DNA of 64,000 nt from Malaya genurostris (taxonomy: Eukaryota; Arthropoda; Insecta; Diptera; Culicidae). Shown one piece after another: positions 23,706 through 34,456 of the stretch; position 1 is the stretch's first letter; each line of letters opens with the position of its first letter. The position numbers were made by a program, and so were the translations under genes. The notes beneath the pieces are model-generated. The model saw nothing but the letters and a program-made list of their open reading frames with translations. It had not been told where the DNA came from and searched no databases. The DNA lies in assembly GCF_030247185.1 (NCBI RefSeq), contig NC_080572.1, forward strand, positions 171,746,975 to 171,810,974, given 5' to 3'.

Positions 23706-24439
23706 TTTAATTTCGCTTCTATTTATAGATTCGCGTGCTTCCAACAGCTTCGCTTTTGCATCGATTGACCAATCAGAGCGATGCTCTCTCTTTGATACAT
23801 CGCTTACTCCTTCAAAACCGTCGACTATGGCAGGGAAATCCGGTATGCTGGAGATTTTTTGCAGACAAAATAGGACACTGCTAGCTATTAATCAACATTT
23901 CAATGATATACAATTCAAAATACATGGCTATGAACATTCAAATCAATACGTAGAAATAATTCCTATCAAATGATGAAATAATATTAATAATTGATACAAA
24001 ACAGACTGAGCTGTAAGTGTTTAAAACCTGACCACATTTCTACGTGTAGTTTGTGATTTGCATCCCTAATAAAGATGTGTTCCACATCAAAAGACTTAAA
24101 TGCTTCGCGTGACGCTTTCACACATTCACAGAATAAACCAATGCGATGTTCACTGTGACATGTTTATTTTGATTGAATGAAACAAGCTCGCACTCGCGTC
24201 TTGAAGCTTTGCCTTTTGCGCTCACTCTGACAGCAACTTTAGAGCGACTGAAGAAAGCGTCGTCTTTGAATACGCGCTGTTAAAAAAAAAACGCAGTCGA
24301 AAGCATTAATACGGGTATGCGGAACGGAGTCGGCGAAATAAAGGGTGCCGAAAGATTTGGGAGGAATGGAATACAGAGCGGGTGATAATGTTGCATGAAG
24401 CACCAATATAACAGAGGAAAGGTAAACAGACAGTAGAGG
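23706..24439. other. No gene recognised
   Basis: Resumes the target DNA of the Jockey insertion. It contains host-like or repeat-like sequence with short open frames only and a short poly-A at 24282-24290. Confidence 0.5.
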
Positions 24440-24530
24440 ACGGTAATTTACCTAATCCCACGATGAGGAAAATTTAGGATGCCATCCACCAGCTCAAAAA
24501 CAACAAAGCAGCTGGTAAAGATGGTATTAC
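24440..24530 (+). pseudogene. Short RT fragment (LKNNKAAGKDG block)
   Basis: About 90 bp translate, with one stop, as LPNPTMRKI-stop-DAIHQLKNNKAAGKDGI. This is the block just upstream of the RT core in RTE-type elements. It is isolated: the mariner-flanking DNA follows immediately. Confidence 0.7.
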
Positions 24531-24583
24531 ATGAAAAATACATTTCATCTGCGGTAGCGTTAAATTTTTCTTTCCTGTCAATA

Positions 24584-25503
24584 ACACATGGATCAATAAG
24601 TCCCGAGACTATAGCAGAGATGGCGCTCGTAGTAAACCAGTAACCACGTCTTTCTAGAGTACTAACCTTTGCTTGAAACGGGTCAAAATTTAAGTCGATC
24701 CGACCAGAAACAGCTGAGTTGTCGAGGTTGGAGTAAAGTCGTTTTGTAGTTTGTTTAAAAAATGGAAAAAACCGAGTTTCGTGTTTTGATAAAACATTGT
24801 TTTTTAATGGGTAAAAACACCGTGCAAGCGAAACAATGGATTGAAAAATGTTATCCGGACTCTTGTCCATCAAAAGCAACGATTTGTCGGTGGTTCGCCG
24901 AATTTAAACGTGGTCGTACCGACACAAATGACGCAGAACGCTCGGGTAGACCTGTGGAAACCGTTACACCGGAAAATGTGAGTGAAGTGACAAAAATTAT
25001 AATGAAAGATCGTAAAGTGAAGCTCCGTGAGATTGCTGAGATGACACAGATATCATATGGAAGTGTATTTACTATCCTTCATGAAAAATTGAGCATGAAA
25101 AAGGTTTTTCCAAGTGGGTGCCGCGATTGCTTTCGATGGAACAAAAACAGCAACGAGTCACCCTGCCACAAGTAGATGAAAACAATGGCGAAATTGAACG
25201 AATTGGGCTTTGATCTGAGTCCCCACCCCCCATACTTGCCAGATTTAGCCCCCAGTGACTACTGGCTCTTTGTTGATCTTAAAAAATGCTCCAGGGAAAA
25301 AGATTTTGCTCAAATGAGGAGGTCATCGCTGAAACTGAAGCTTATTTTGAAGCGAAAGATAAATTTTTTTGGTATTGAAAAATTGGAAAAACGTTGGAAC
25401 CATTGTATCACCCTAAAAGGTGATTATGTTGATGAATAAAAAAAAAATTTGCAAAAAAAATGTTGTTTCCATTGTTAGTCTCGGGACTTATTGATCCATG
25501 TGT
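24584..25503 (+). mobile_element. mariner transposon with internal deletion
   Basis: 920 bp bounded by 28 bp terminal inverted repeats that match perfectly by eye (each beginning ACACATGGATCAATAAGTCC) and by TA duplications at 24582-24583 and 25504-25505. Intact mariners are about 1.3 kb. The transposase gene is present at both ends but lacks the middle. This is a non-autonomous derivative whose ends should still be recognisable to a related transposase. Confidence 0.95.
24762..25436 (+). pseudogene. mariner transposase, internally deleted
   Basis: The N-terminal part (24762 to about 25155) keeps the paired helix-turn-helix DNA-binding region, with FRVLIKHCFLMGKNTVQAKQ, KATICRWFAEFKRGR, ERSGRPVETVTPENV and YGSVFTILHEKLSMKK. 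After EQKQQRV the sequence jumps to PCHK-stop-MKTMAKLNELGFDL, then HPPYLPDLAPSDYWLFVDLKK and EKRWNHCITLKGDYVDE to the stop near 25436. The deletion (roughly 400 bp) removes the first catalytic Asp and most of the second catalytic block. The third Asp, in APSDYWLF, remains. Frameshifts near 25110 and a stop at 25173-25175 add to the loss. Confidence 0.93.
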
Positions 25504-25539
25504 TATATGTTTGTGTATCGCTCTCGGTATACAAACATA

Positions 25540-26439
25540 CATATCGGTTTTATCTTGTACGTAAACGACATTTCCTCCTTACTCAAACATCTAAAAGTAC
25601 TTGTATATGCAGACGACATGAGGCTCTTTATGGAAATAAAAAATGCTGTAGATGCTGAAGTATTCCAATATGAAATTAACGTATTCAACATTTGGTGCAA
25701 TAAAAGCTTACTCCAACTAAACGTTAAAAAATGTAGTTCAGTAACGTTTAATAGAAAAATCATGTCTCCTACTATTAACATATATTTAGGAAACCAACCT
25801 GTAGAAAAATGTAAAATTATTAGAGACCTAGGCATAATTTTAGACTCAAAACTTACTTTCGTGGACCATTTTAATACAATTGTCAATAATGCAAATAGTA
25901 TGTTAGGCTTCATTAAACGTTTTAGTCATAATTTTCAGGACCCAAACACAATAAAATTATTATATACAACATACGTCAGGCCAATTTTGGAATACTGCAG
26001 CATAGTATGGAACCCATGTACCTCCATACACGTAGAACGCATCGAATCTGTTCAAAAACAATTTCTACTGTATGCGCTTCGTAGACTAAACTGGACTACA
26101 TTTTCTCTTCCATCGTATAAAGCGCGTTGTTTGCTCATAAACTTACAAACACTCGAAGAACGCCGCAAAGCTACAATGCTTTATTTTCTCAACGACATTA
26201 TTTCTCAACGAGTACAATCTGAACCATTGCTTTCACAACTAAAATTTTATGCTCCTAGTCGCCATCTCAGAAGTCATCAAATATTCTTGAAAAAAATAAA
26301 TAAAACGAATTATGCCAAAAATAATACTTTCAATCAAATGATGCGCTTTTATAACGAAAACTGCCAAAAAATCGATCTAACTATGTCCAGGAAACAAATA
26401 AAAGAAAAATTGAAACCAAATCGTAGAAATAATGTATAG
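25540..26439 (+). pseudogene. J2 reverse transcriptase, C-terminal half
   Basis: About 300 codons remain open without a stop. They begin just before the catalytic box (VLVYADDMRLF). They continue with FNIWCNKSLLQLNVKKCSSV, GIILDSKLTFVDHFN, FIKRFSHNFQDPNTIKLLYT, RPILEYCSIVWNPC, RRLNWTTFSLPSYKARC and end KPNRRNNV. All upstream RT blocks and any endonuclease are absent. The open frame argues for fairly recent 5'-truncated insertion, but no complete protein can be made. Confidence 0.9.
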
Positions 26440-26530
26440 CATATAAGAAACCATTGTAACTTTTTTTTTGTCTGTAGTCTACATTTGTTTGACGAATAAA
26501 TAAACAAATAAATAAATAAATAAATACACG
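25540..26530 (+). mobile_element. 5'-truncated Jockey-like LINE (family J2), copy A
   Basis: Starts abruptly inside the RT domain (FILYVNDISSLLKHL, then VYADDMRLFME). It runs through the C-terminal region to a stop at 26437-26439, with a 3' untranslated region ending in an (AAATA)n tail at about 26500-26530. The mariner lies directly upstream, so the truncation point is just right of the mariner target site. A second copy is at 31925-32760. Confidence 0.88.
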
Positions 26531-26687
26531 GCGAGTGAATGTTTTACCATAAGAAGTAACTGGTGACGCAGAAAGCAAGCAATGGATTCCGTGTTTAGCT
26601 CTCTCCGAGTAAAGACGCATTTTCGAAAGTGTTATTAAGTTATTGGAAAGTTTTCACGCGTTCGCTAGTTCGTCGGTATCCCAAGTA

Positions 26688-27790
26688 ATGGGAAAAGCGG
26701 GCTCTAGTAAAGGGCAATCCAGCTCAGGTGCTGGCAAACGTCAGCATGATCCAGATGCCGACAGAGACGAGGCGGCTGCAAACAAACGCCTGTTAGGCAA
26801 AAACAAGTTCACTGGACTTGTAGCTGAGGAAATTGAAAAAAGGAGAAACTACCGCCTTTCTACATACAGGGATTTTCTGCTACCCTTCGTGCAGACATCA
26901 ACATTTTAATCAGCCACGGTTTACAAGCAACAATCCGTATGTGTGCAAATGAATACAAAATCATCGTACCATCTCGACTGCATTACAATTCAGTAGAGAA
27001 CTACGTGAAGATGATGAAGCTGGAGTACTTCACCCACGACATCGCTTCCAGTAAACCATTCAAGGTAGTTCTTCGTGGCCTACTGGATATGCTGTTGGAA
27101 GAGTTCCAGAAAGAACTGGCTGATAACCAACTGAAGCCATTGGCAGTATTGAAGATCAAAAGGCACAACCAAAACGTTAAATACCGGAATCAGCTCTACC
27201 TGGTACATCTTGAAAGAGGTTCTACAACGTTAAACGATTTGAAGAACATCAAAGCTCTTTTCCACATCATAGTCGAGTGGGAACGCTACAAACCCGTCCA
27301 CCGTGAGGTAACACAGTGCACCAATTGCCTCAAGTATGGTCACGGCGCACGGAACTGTCACATCCAAAGCCGTTGCTCGACCTGTGCTGGAAATCACCGA
27401 ACTGATGAATGCGAGCCGATGGGAGAACCGGTCATCAAATGTGCCAATTGTGAAGGCGAACATCACGCGACCAACAAAGCGAGTCCACAGTGGGCCGAAT
27501 TAATCAAAGTCAGAAAAGCAGCGATGGAGAAAAAGCAACCAAAGCAGAAGCAGAAGCCACCGAAAGTACTGGATATGTTCTTCCCACCGTTGAACCCAAT
27601 ACCACTCCTTTACACTCCTCCACCGCCTCCCTTTGGTGGACAACAGCAGAATCCTCCAGGATTCCGTAGTTACGCTGATGCAGTAAACCAGCCCCTTACT
27701 GGTAATCAGCTTTACTCAATGGAACAGTTCGCTTTTCTATTTACTGAATTGGACAAGCAAACTCGTGCTAAACCTGCGTTTTTCTTTCAC
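26688..27790 (+). pseudogene. Jockey copy B ORF1 (frameshifted gag-like)
   Basis: ATG at 26688-26690 opens MGKAGSSKGQSSS. The frame shifts near 26850 (in the GAGAAACTACCG stretch); the correct frame then reads LPPFYIQGFSATLRADINIL and continues. RNA-binding region KVVLRGLLDMLLEEFQKEL and knuckles CTNCLKYGHGARNC, CSTCAGNHRTDEC and CANCEGEHHATNKAS follow (the last Cys is lost to Ser). A proline-rich tail (PPPPPFGGQQ) follows. The C terminus is replaced by a SINE-2 fragment at about 27780. Protein similarity to copy A is clear but far from identical. Confidence 0.92.
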
Positions 27791-27886
27791 TTGGCTTCTC
27801 CAATATATATTTCCGCTCAGTCATTGCAAAAACTGAACTTAGTCATGGCGGCTTTACGTCAAACTAAAAATTAATAAATCGTCATC
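27780..27886 (+). mobile_element. SINE-2 body fragment inside Jockey copy B
   Basis: CACTTGGCTTCTCCAATATA through CATGGCGGCTTTACGTCAAA to TTAATAAATCG matches the body and tail of the SINE-2 copies at 46.1-46.9 kb. The tRNA-like head is absent. It truncates ORF1. Confidence 0.85.
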
Positions 27887-27924
27887 TGTAATGATGCTTT
27901 TTTATTACCGTCACGGGCAGCTCG

Positions 27925-30130
27925 TTAATAAGACTCCTTAATTGGAACGCCCAATCTTTGGGACCTAAGAAACTGGAATTCGCCGAATTCCTTAATACCG
28001 CAAACATCGATGTTGCAGTAGTCACCGAAACACACCTTAATCCAAACATCAGCTTCAGTCTTCCGGATCATGTCACCGTACGTATGGATCGCACCTCTTC
28101 TGGGGGAGATGGTGTGGCCATATTCATCAAAAGAGGCATTCGGTACAAGGTACTGCCTGCTTTCAAACTTCGTTTAATGGAAACCATCCGGATCGAAATG
28201 GAAACAACTAGAGGACCCATTGTCATCATCACAGCCTACTGTCCGAAGCAAACCAGCACTCGGAATGGTACGGCTGCAATGCTGAAAAACGACTTGTCAT
28301 TGGTCACCCGACGGAATGGCAAATTCATCATCGGCGGAGATTTGAACGCTAGGCACGATAGATGGGGAAACGGAAGGCGGAACCGGAACGGGCTCGTCCT
28401 CGCAGATCATCAAGAAGCTGGGCAATACAACATTCTTGCCCCGGACTGCCCAACGAGATTGTCCAAATCGGGAGTCCATTCCGTTTTGGACATATTCCTC
28501 AGTAACATTGCCATCGACAGGCCTCCGGTCACCTTCAATGACCTCTCATCCGACCACTATCCGGTGGTACTGACTCTGGACTCTCCAGCATCGACAGTGC
28601 CGATACAACATCGCTGGAACTACCATCGTGTCGACTGGCCTCGATATCAACAAATCACCGATCAACACATCGACGTCGATCTGCCACTTGGTACCCCTGT
28701 GGAAATCGACACAGTACTATCAAACATTCATCAAACTATCGTGGTCGCTCGGGACAGGACGGTTCCGGTGGAACATCATCAGGTGAGTACCTCTCTCCAA
28801 GTAGATAATACCACCAAATACATTATCCGTCTCCGGAACATCTTCCGGAGACAATTTCAACGAACTGGTGATCATGCCAAGAAAATATCATACAAAAACC
28901 TGACTGGGGTTATTAAGGAAAGATTATCTGATTTTCGGAATAAAGTATTCCAGCAAAAGCTAAGGCCCAGAAGACGACAACAGCCGAGACGCCTCACCGC
29001 GCCGTGGGCCATCCGCGGGGGGCAACCCCTAGGATGTTAACCGCGGCCTCTTAACCACAACTGCCAGCAAAGAACACCGAGAATCCACAGAGGGCGATAC
29101 TACAGAAGCCGACAGCCAGCCAGGATGCCTCACCGTTACTGAAACCGGGAAAAGATCCTTCTTTTTCCAAGAGCTATCGATCCATCAGCTTACTCTCTGC
29201 CCTGTCTAAGCTGTTCGAAAAATCCATCCAAAGCCGAATTCTCGCATCCGCCGATCAACATGGTGTTTTCCTGGAGGAACAGTTTGGGTACCGAAAAGGA
29301 AGATCTACCATCCATCAACTCACAAGAGTTACCAACATCATTCGACGGAACCAGTCAGTATCCAAATCGACAGCAATGGCGATCTTGGATATCGAGAAAG
29401 CGTTCGACAATGCGTGGCATGATGGCCTGGTGTTCAAGCTTCATCTATACAATTTTCCGATGTATCTGATTAAGATCATCAAACGTTATCTTTCAAATAG
29501 ATCTTTCCAGGTTTCTCTGCAAAATGTTCAATTGAACAAATTTTCCATCCCGAGGAAGTATCCTGGGACCCATTCTGTATAATATTTTCACATCAGACAT
29601 CCCACCTCTTCCGGGGGAGGTTGTGTCTTGTCACAGTTTGCTGACGATACTACCATCCTTTATGATGGACGAGTCGTCAGTTTTCTGAAGAACAAATTGC
29701 AGAGAGGTCTGGATGCTCTGAGTGAATATTTCACCAACTGGAAATTTGTAATCAACAGGTCATCCTGTTTCCGCATTCAAGATCTACTAGACTTGTCCCG
29801 TCTGACGAATGCAGAATTCTGGTCTATCTAGGACTAACGTATAACAGATACCTGATCTTCAAGTCACATGTTGAAAAAATAATCACCAAATGTAACATAC
29901 TCATCAGGTCTCAGTACCAATTGATATGTAGAACATCAAAACTGTGTCTGAAGAATCGGATGGCTGTCTACAAACAAATCATCTACCCTGCAATCGAATA
30001 CGCAGGCGGGGTTGTGCACGGACACACAAACTGAGGCTCCAGCGAGTCCAAAACAAAATCCTTAAAATGATCCTGAATCTGCCCCCTTGGACGAGAACCA
30101 GTGCATGAGCTAGCTTCCCTGGATACCCTA
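27925..30130 (+). pseudogene. Jockey copy B ORF2 (endonuclease-RT, multiply broken)
   Basis: The endonuclease is nearly whole: VVTETHLNPNISF, GDLNARHDRWG and SSDHYPVVL, open from about 27925 to 28965. Then about 175 bp of unrelated GC-rich DNA (28965-29142) replaces the last linker part and the RT N terminus (roughly 170 residues in copy A). The RT resumes at LKPGKDPSFSKSYRSISLLS. It keeps EEQFGYRKGRSTIHQL and MAILDIEKAFDNAWHDGL, loses the AGVPQ block by a small deletion near 29553, and shifts frame in SQFADDTTILY near 29620. Further deletions follow 29757. The last homologous block is near 30130. Confidence 0.92.
28965..29142. other. GC-rich filler of unknown origin in Jockey copy B
   Basis: Contains CGCCGTGGGCCATCCGCGGG and CAACCCCTAGGATGTTAACC. 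It is clearly richer in GC than its surroundings and has no counterpart in copy A. It sits exactly where RT sequence is missing. I do not recognise the source. Confidence 0.7.
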
Positions 30131-30447
30131 GAACAATGATTCGAACATCAAAATATAAAATTTGGAGAGAGGTGCTCAGCCTCAGAAATAGCAATAATTC
30201 AAAATTTGAATGCTTTAGGTTAAGATAGATTAAGTAGGTAGGAGTATTTCAATAATTTAAACAAACAAAATCAAAATTTTGAAATGTAAACCAATCCAAG
30301 CTAAACTCAATAACAATATTAAAAACTTATGATAGGCAAACAAAGCTGAAAGGTCTATGAGCCGAAACACATGAAATGTGAACCATTGATGTAAAACGCA
30401 AATTCATGATAATAAACATACAATTTAAGAAAAAGCAGAAAGCAAGC

Positions 30448-30987
30448 GAGAGGAACGCAAGCTTTGTGCGCACAATCAACAACAAGACAATAGTAGCTAT
30501 CTTGTTCTTGTTGTGGGCTTTCTTTCTAAAACTTTGATATAGTTGGTTTGGTAGTTCAACTAAAAATGCTTTATTGAAAAGTTTTCAGACTTAAACTAAA
30601 CTACTGCCATAAAGGTGAAAGGAGCCAGTTGCAATGCTGTACTGAGTATAGATCGGTGCATCAATGCAAAGAAGGCGATTGAACCTATAGCGCATTACGC
30701 AAGGGAAAGAAATGTCGCCTAGGCAGATAGTGTGGGAAGCTTGCTTAACTTGCTGTGTGCAGTATATGCTGCAACACGGCTGGCTAGCATGGGAACTTAT
30801 ACCGTTTTGCAATCGGCTCTTGGGAAATGTAACGATTGTTTGGGATTTTGGTGCATGTTCGATTTTAGTTTATGATCTGTGATCAGAGAAGGACTGGTTA
30901 ACGATCGTGTGAATGTTGGAATGTGGGAAAGTATTTCGTTTGGGTTAGTCGGATCAATATTATCATGCTACAATCTCCCTTTGTATA
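30448..30987. other. No gene recognised
   Basis: Host-like sequence with no motif and no paired repeats noticed. Confidence 0.5.
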
Positions 30988-30999
30988 AATACGTTACGC

Positions 31000-31161
31000 A
31001 AAGCAAAGCCTTGGTATTACATTCCTGTAGTGGAATTTGACCTTCTGTTTCAACAGACTTTGCTGTCAATTCAGAGTGTACAGAATGCATGGTGGTGCTA
31101 CGATCCTATTGACACTACGAATCTTTCCAGGTCGGGGCTCGAACAATAATATACGTTACAC
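31000..31161 (-). mobile_element. SINE-1, copy b (5'-truncated)
   Basis: Minus-strand copy sharing ...GTTCGAGCCCCGACCTGGAA through the 3' end ...TACCAAGGCTTTGC. The tRNA-like head upstream of box B is missing or replaced. Flanked by a perfect 12 bp repeat AATACGTTACGC (30988-30999 and 31162-31173), the likely target-site duplication. Confidence 0.88.
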
Positions 31162-31173
31162 AATACGTTACGC

Positions 31174-31924
31174 GCTGCTGCTGAACAATGCTGTACTGAG
31201 TTATACATCGCTTGTGTAATACGAATTACATTAGGAACTAGGCTAAGAGTGTAAATTAAGTTATTCACAATTGAACACAAATTTTTTTTTTATTCTATTC
31301 CCTACAACAAAAAGTTGGCAAGTCATTTGGGGTAGCACAGATATAAATTCGAGAGGCTCTGATATGATGGAACTTGTGAGCATAAGTACATCTGTTTACA
31401 CCGGTTGATTGGAAACTGTCCTGATCATAGTGATCATCGTTTTGAAACCAGCTAACCCAGATCGTCTTCCATCGTTTGTCATCTTAAGCGATTGAGTTAT
31501 TAATACGGAGTCGACAAGGGACCAGATCTCCATCTTACGGAAAATCCTTCAGAAATTTCGTGAGTCCTGTTCATCATCTTCAAGATGGCTTACGGCAGTA
31601 TCGACCGCTCGGAGTTGTAACAATGTGAGTATAGAAGTATCGATAATGTTAGTAGTTAAGTTGAAGATCTGCAGGCAATTGGAGGACAACAGTAAAGTTG
31701 GTGTTTGCACAGATCCGTTTGGTACAAGAAGGCAAGGAGCACTGCGGGAAAGATAGGTGGACAAGGTTGAATAAGATATTGCGACCATTGGCCATGATGC
31801 GGCTACTCGGCCACCCTTGGAAGTTGACCATCAATGTTAACTTCCCTTTCTGAGCAGCCCAGATAGCCGTGTCGTGCAGGAGGTTAAATAATGCAGTCGT
31901 GAACGGAGGCATTCGTGTCGGTTC
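31174..31924. other. No gene recognised
   Basis: Short open frames only; 31270-31290 is a poly-T stretch. No recognisable motif. Confidence 0.5.
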
Positions 31925-32760
31925 GAAGAGCTTACAAAAATGCTCAATCTATTCCACATTTGGTGCTGCAAAAGTCTACTTCAACTCAATGTAAAAAAAT
32001 GTAACTCAATAACTTTCAGTAGGAAAAACGACACCTATTCTGTAGACATATTTTTAGCAAATCAAATAGTAGAAAAAGTAAAACTCTACTAGATTTATGT
32101 AATGATTTAATCTTGGACTCCAAACTAACATTTGCAGAACATTATAATACAATGATCAATAATGCAAATAGTACGCTGGGCTTTATCAAACGCTTCAGTC
32201 ATAATTTTCAAGACCCATAAACCATAAAATTGCTATAGTATGTACATATGTCAGACCCATTTTGGAATATTGCAGCCTAGTATGGAATCCATATTCACGA
32301 AGAACGCATTGGATCGATACAAAAAAAATTTCCTTTATATGCACTTCGTAAATTAAACTGGACAGCATTTCTTCTACCATCATATGAAGCACGCTGCATG
32401 CTCATCAATATACAAATACTTAAAGAACGGCACGATTTTGTAATACCTTAATTTATCAGCGACATTATTTCTCAACGCATTCAATCAGCTCCATTATTAT
32501 CGCAATTAAATTTGTATATACCTTGCCGTCAACTACGTTCCAGGAAATTATTTTTAGAAAGACATACTAAAACAAATTATGCAAAATACAGTCCAGTCAA
32601 TCGAATAATGCGCCATTACAATCAATACTGCGAACATCTTGACCTTACTTTGTCAAAAAATCAAATAAAATCTCAGTTTTGGCGTAGAAATAATGCGTAG
32701 TATGTAAGTGAACATTGTAAACAATTTATATGTAGGCTACACTTGCTTGACTCCTCCTGT
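31925..32760 (+). pseudogene. J2 LINE, copy B (C-terminal RT remnant)
   Basis: Begins with LNLFHIWCCKSLLQLNVKKCN and follows copy A (25540) through LILDSKLTFAEHYNT, GFIKRFSHNFQDP, RKLNWTAFLLPSYEARC and the end RRNNA at about 32700. At least five stops or frameshifts are visible (for example near 32095, 32220 and 32275), so it is much older than copy A. The catalytic Asp-Asp box is not included. Confidence 0.88.
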
Positions 32761-33077
32761 GTAAATGTGTCTTCGACACTTTTACTTCACCATCAACTGA
32801 TCTTAGAAAATTCTCACAAATTATAAATAATGGAAAATTTTATCTAATTGTAGTCGAATCATAAAAATCTCTTACTTTTTTCAGAAAATTGTAGACCCTA
32901 ACTTCTTTTCAACAGTTTAGATTCCAGATTCTTAATTCCAAATTACTGATTCTTGAAATAAGTGTGCTCTACATTGTTGTACAGACACACTCCAGAAGCT
33001 AGTAGAACTTTTTCATGTTCGCTCTTCATTACTGCACCGCACTGAGCTGTACCTATAACAACAATTTAGCAATCGTT
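32761..33077. other. No gene recognised
   Basis: AT-rich; target DNA of the hAT-like insertion begins at 33078 with GTTTGCAG. Confidence 0.5.
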
Positions 33078-33097
33078 GTTTGCAGTAGAGATGGTCG

Positions 33098-33300
33098 GGT
33101 ATCGGGTATTTTACCCGAAACCCGACCCGTACCCGTACCCGACGGGTTTTTGGTCGGGTACGGGTAAAAAAATTTATTTTCAATCGGGTACGGGTCGGGT
33201 ACGGGTAAAAAAAATTTACTGCTTACTCGGGTACGGGTCGGGTCGGGTAAAAAAGTTTACTACTCACTCGGGTACGGGTCGGGTACGGGTAAATTTTTTT
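33098..33300 (+). repeat. Left subterminal G-rich array of the hAT-like element
   Basis: A C-rich block (ACCCGACCCGTACCCGTACC, 33120-33140) is followed by about four G-rich units of the type TCGGGTACGGGTCGGGTACG separated by A-runs. The C-rich block can pair with the G-rich units as a hairpin. Individual units meet the G3-N1-7 pattern for a G-quadruplex. Confidence 0.9.
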
Positions 33301-33922
33301 TCTGATCGATTACCCGACCATTTGTACTTTACATAAATATGTTTACACGTTGACGAGAATTTTTTTTTGCAAAACAGTTGTTCCGAAAAATAAACAATTT
33401 GATTCAAGGGGTTTTGACATTCGCACCTAGAACCAGACCTGAAAACTGGCATCTTTTTCCAGAAAAAAACATTTCTTTTCTTCATTTAGAAAAAAAGATC
33501 AATCATAGCTACGTGAAAAGTTATGTGAATATTTTCCACCCTACTTTTTTATAACATATTTATTAAGACACACTGCCTTAGCTCTAAGATGTTGCGGCCA
33601 GACCCTACTTTTCACGTAGGTTTTAATGGACTGCCATTTTAAAGCTGTTTAATGCACAATCCAGTAAAAATTATTTGAATAATATATAAAATGTAGTGTA
33701 GTACTCATATCACATTCAGATACCAGAAAACTGTTATTTTAAATATTGGTTGGAGATTTTCAAAATTTACATATAAATCATTAGAATTCTACCCATAAAA
33801 ACATGAACATTTATTTCAGAAAATCTGCATAGAAGTTCTTCTTATTCTTCACTTCTGGGTGGTGTCACCTTACTTGAAATGACACCGATTGATGGCACAG
33901 CAAGTTGAGCTATATTGCCAGT

Positions 33923-34179
33923 TCGATGTCAACATTTCATAAGGGCACATAAACCAATGAGAGTTTCTCTTTGTTTACTTTCTCTTTTGTGAATATCTCC
34001 TTAATTTTCACGTGTACCTACAAAGTATTCGTGAAGAATGAAAGATAATATCTCCATGTTTCCAACATTACCAAATATGTAACGAACGTTTGTATAATAA
34101 CGCAGATATAGTCGAAAGAGAAAGTAAACAAAGAAAATCTGTCAATTGTTTTTAGGCCCTTTTGAAATGTTGACGTCGA
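33923..34179. mobile_element. MITE inside the hAT-like element
   Basis: Inverted ends of about 62 bp: TCGATGTCAACATTTCATAA... at 33923 and, reversed from 34179, TCGACGTCAACATTTCAAAA.... Both include TCTTTGTTTACTTTCTCTTT. Identity is roughly 80 percent. A matching half-copy (CTCTTTGTTTACTTTCTCC) occurs at 63580-63603. No coding capacity. TSD unclear. Confidence 0.75.
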
Positions 34180-34456
34180 GTTAGTTTACGTTTCTTTCCA
34201 CTGAAAATCTCGATGCGTGACAGTCGCAAAAGTACGGGTGAAAATCTTTTCACGCGAAATGCTCAAATTATCACCGTGTTCACTCGTTGAGGGTTCCAAG
34301 GGAGGTGGAACAGAAGTTCAATGGCTGTAAAAACCACCAGCTCCCGTTGACATCGTTGGTGTGGGTTTGTGAGGCTTACAAAACGGGCATATTTGACAGA
34401 TTAATTTAAATCAAAATCATAATTCATTTTGCTTTGTAGTAAAAAAAATGTAACCA

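Larger units (their letters stand above)
26568..30447 (+). mobile_element. Jockey-type LINE, copy B (dead), with TSD
   Basis: The element occupies 26581-30434 between 13 bp direct repeats GCAGAAAGCAAGC (26568-26580 and 30435-30447). It is a diverged relative of the copy at 19.6-23.7 kb in opposite orientation. ORF1 and ORF2 are recognisable, but frameshifts, a deleted RT N terminus with foreign filler, and a SINE-2 fragment at the end of ORF1 inactivate it. It was inserted just downstream of the J2 tail. Confidence 0.93.

Noticed and set aside
33100..33300. Telomere-like repeat
   Set aside because: The words are subterminal to a TIR/TSD-bounded element and occur again at its other end; they do not match arthropod telomere repeats.
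33076..33336. Gly/Arg/Val-rich repeat protein
   Set aside because: Translation of the GGGTACGGGT array at the end of the hAT-like element.
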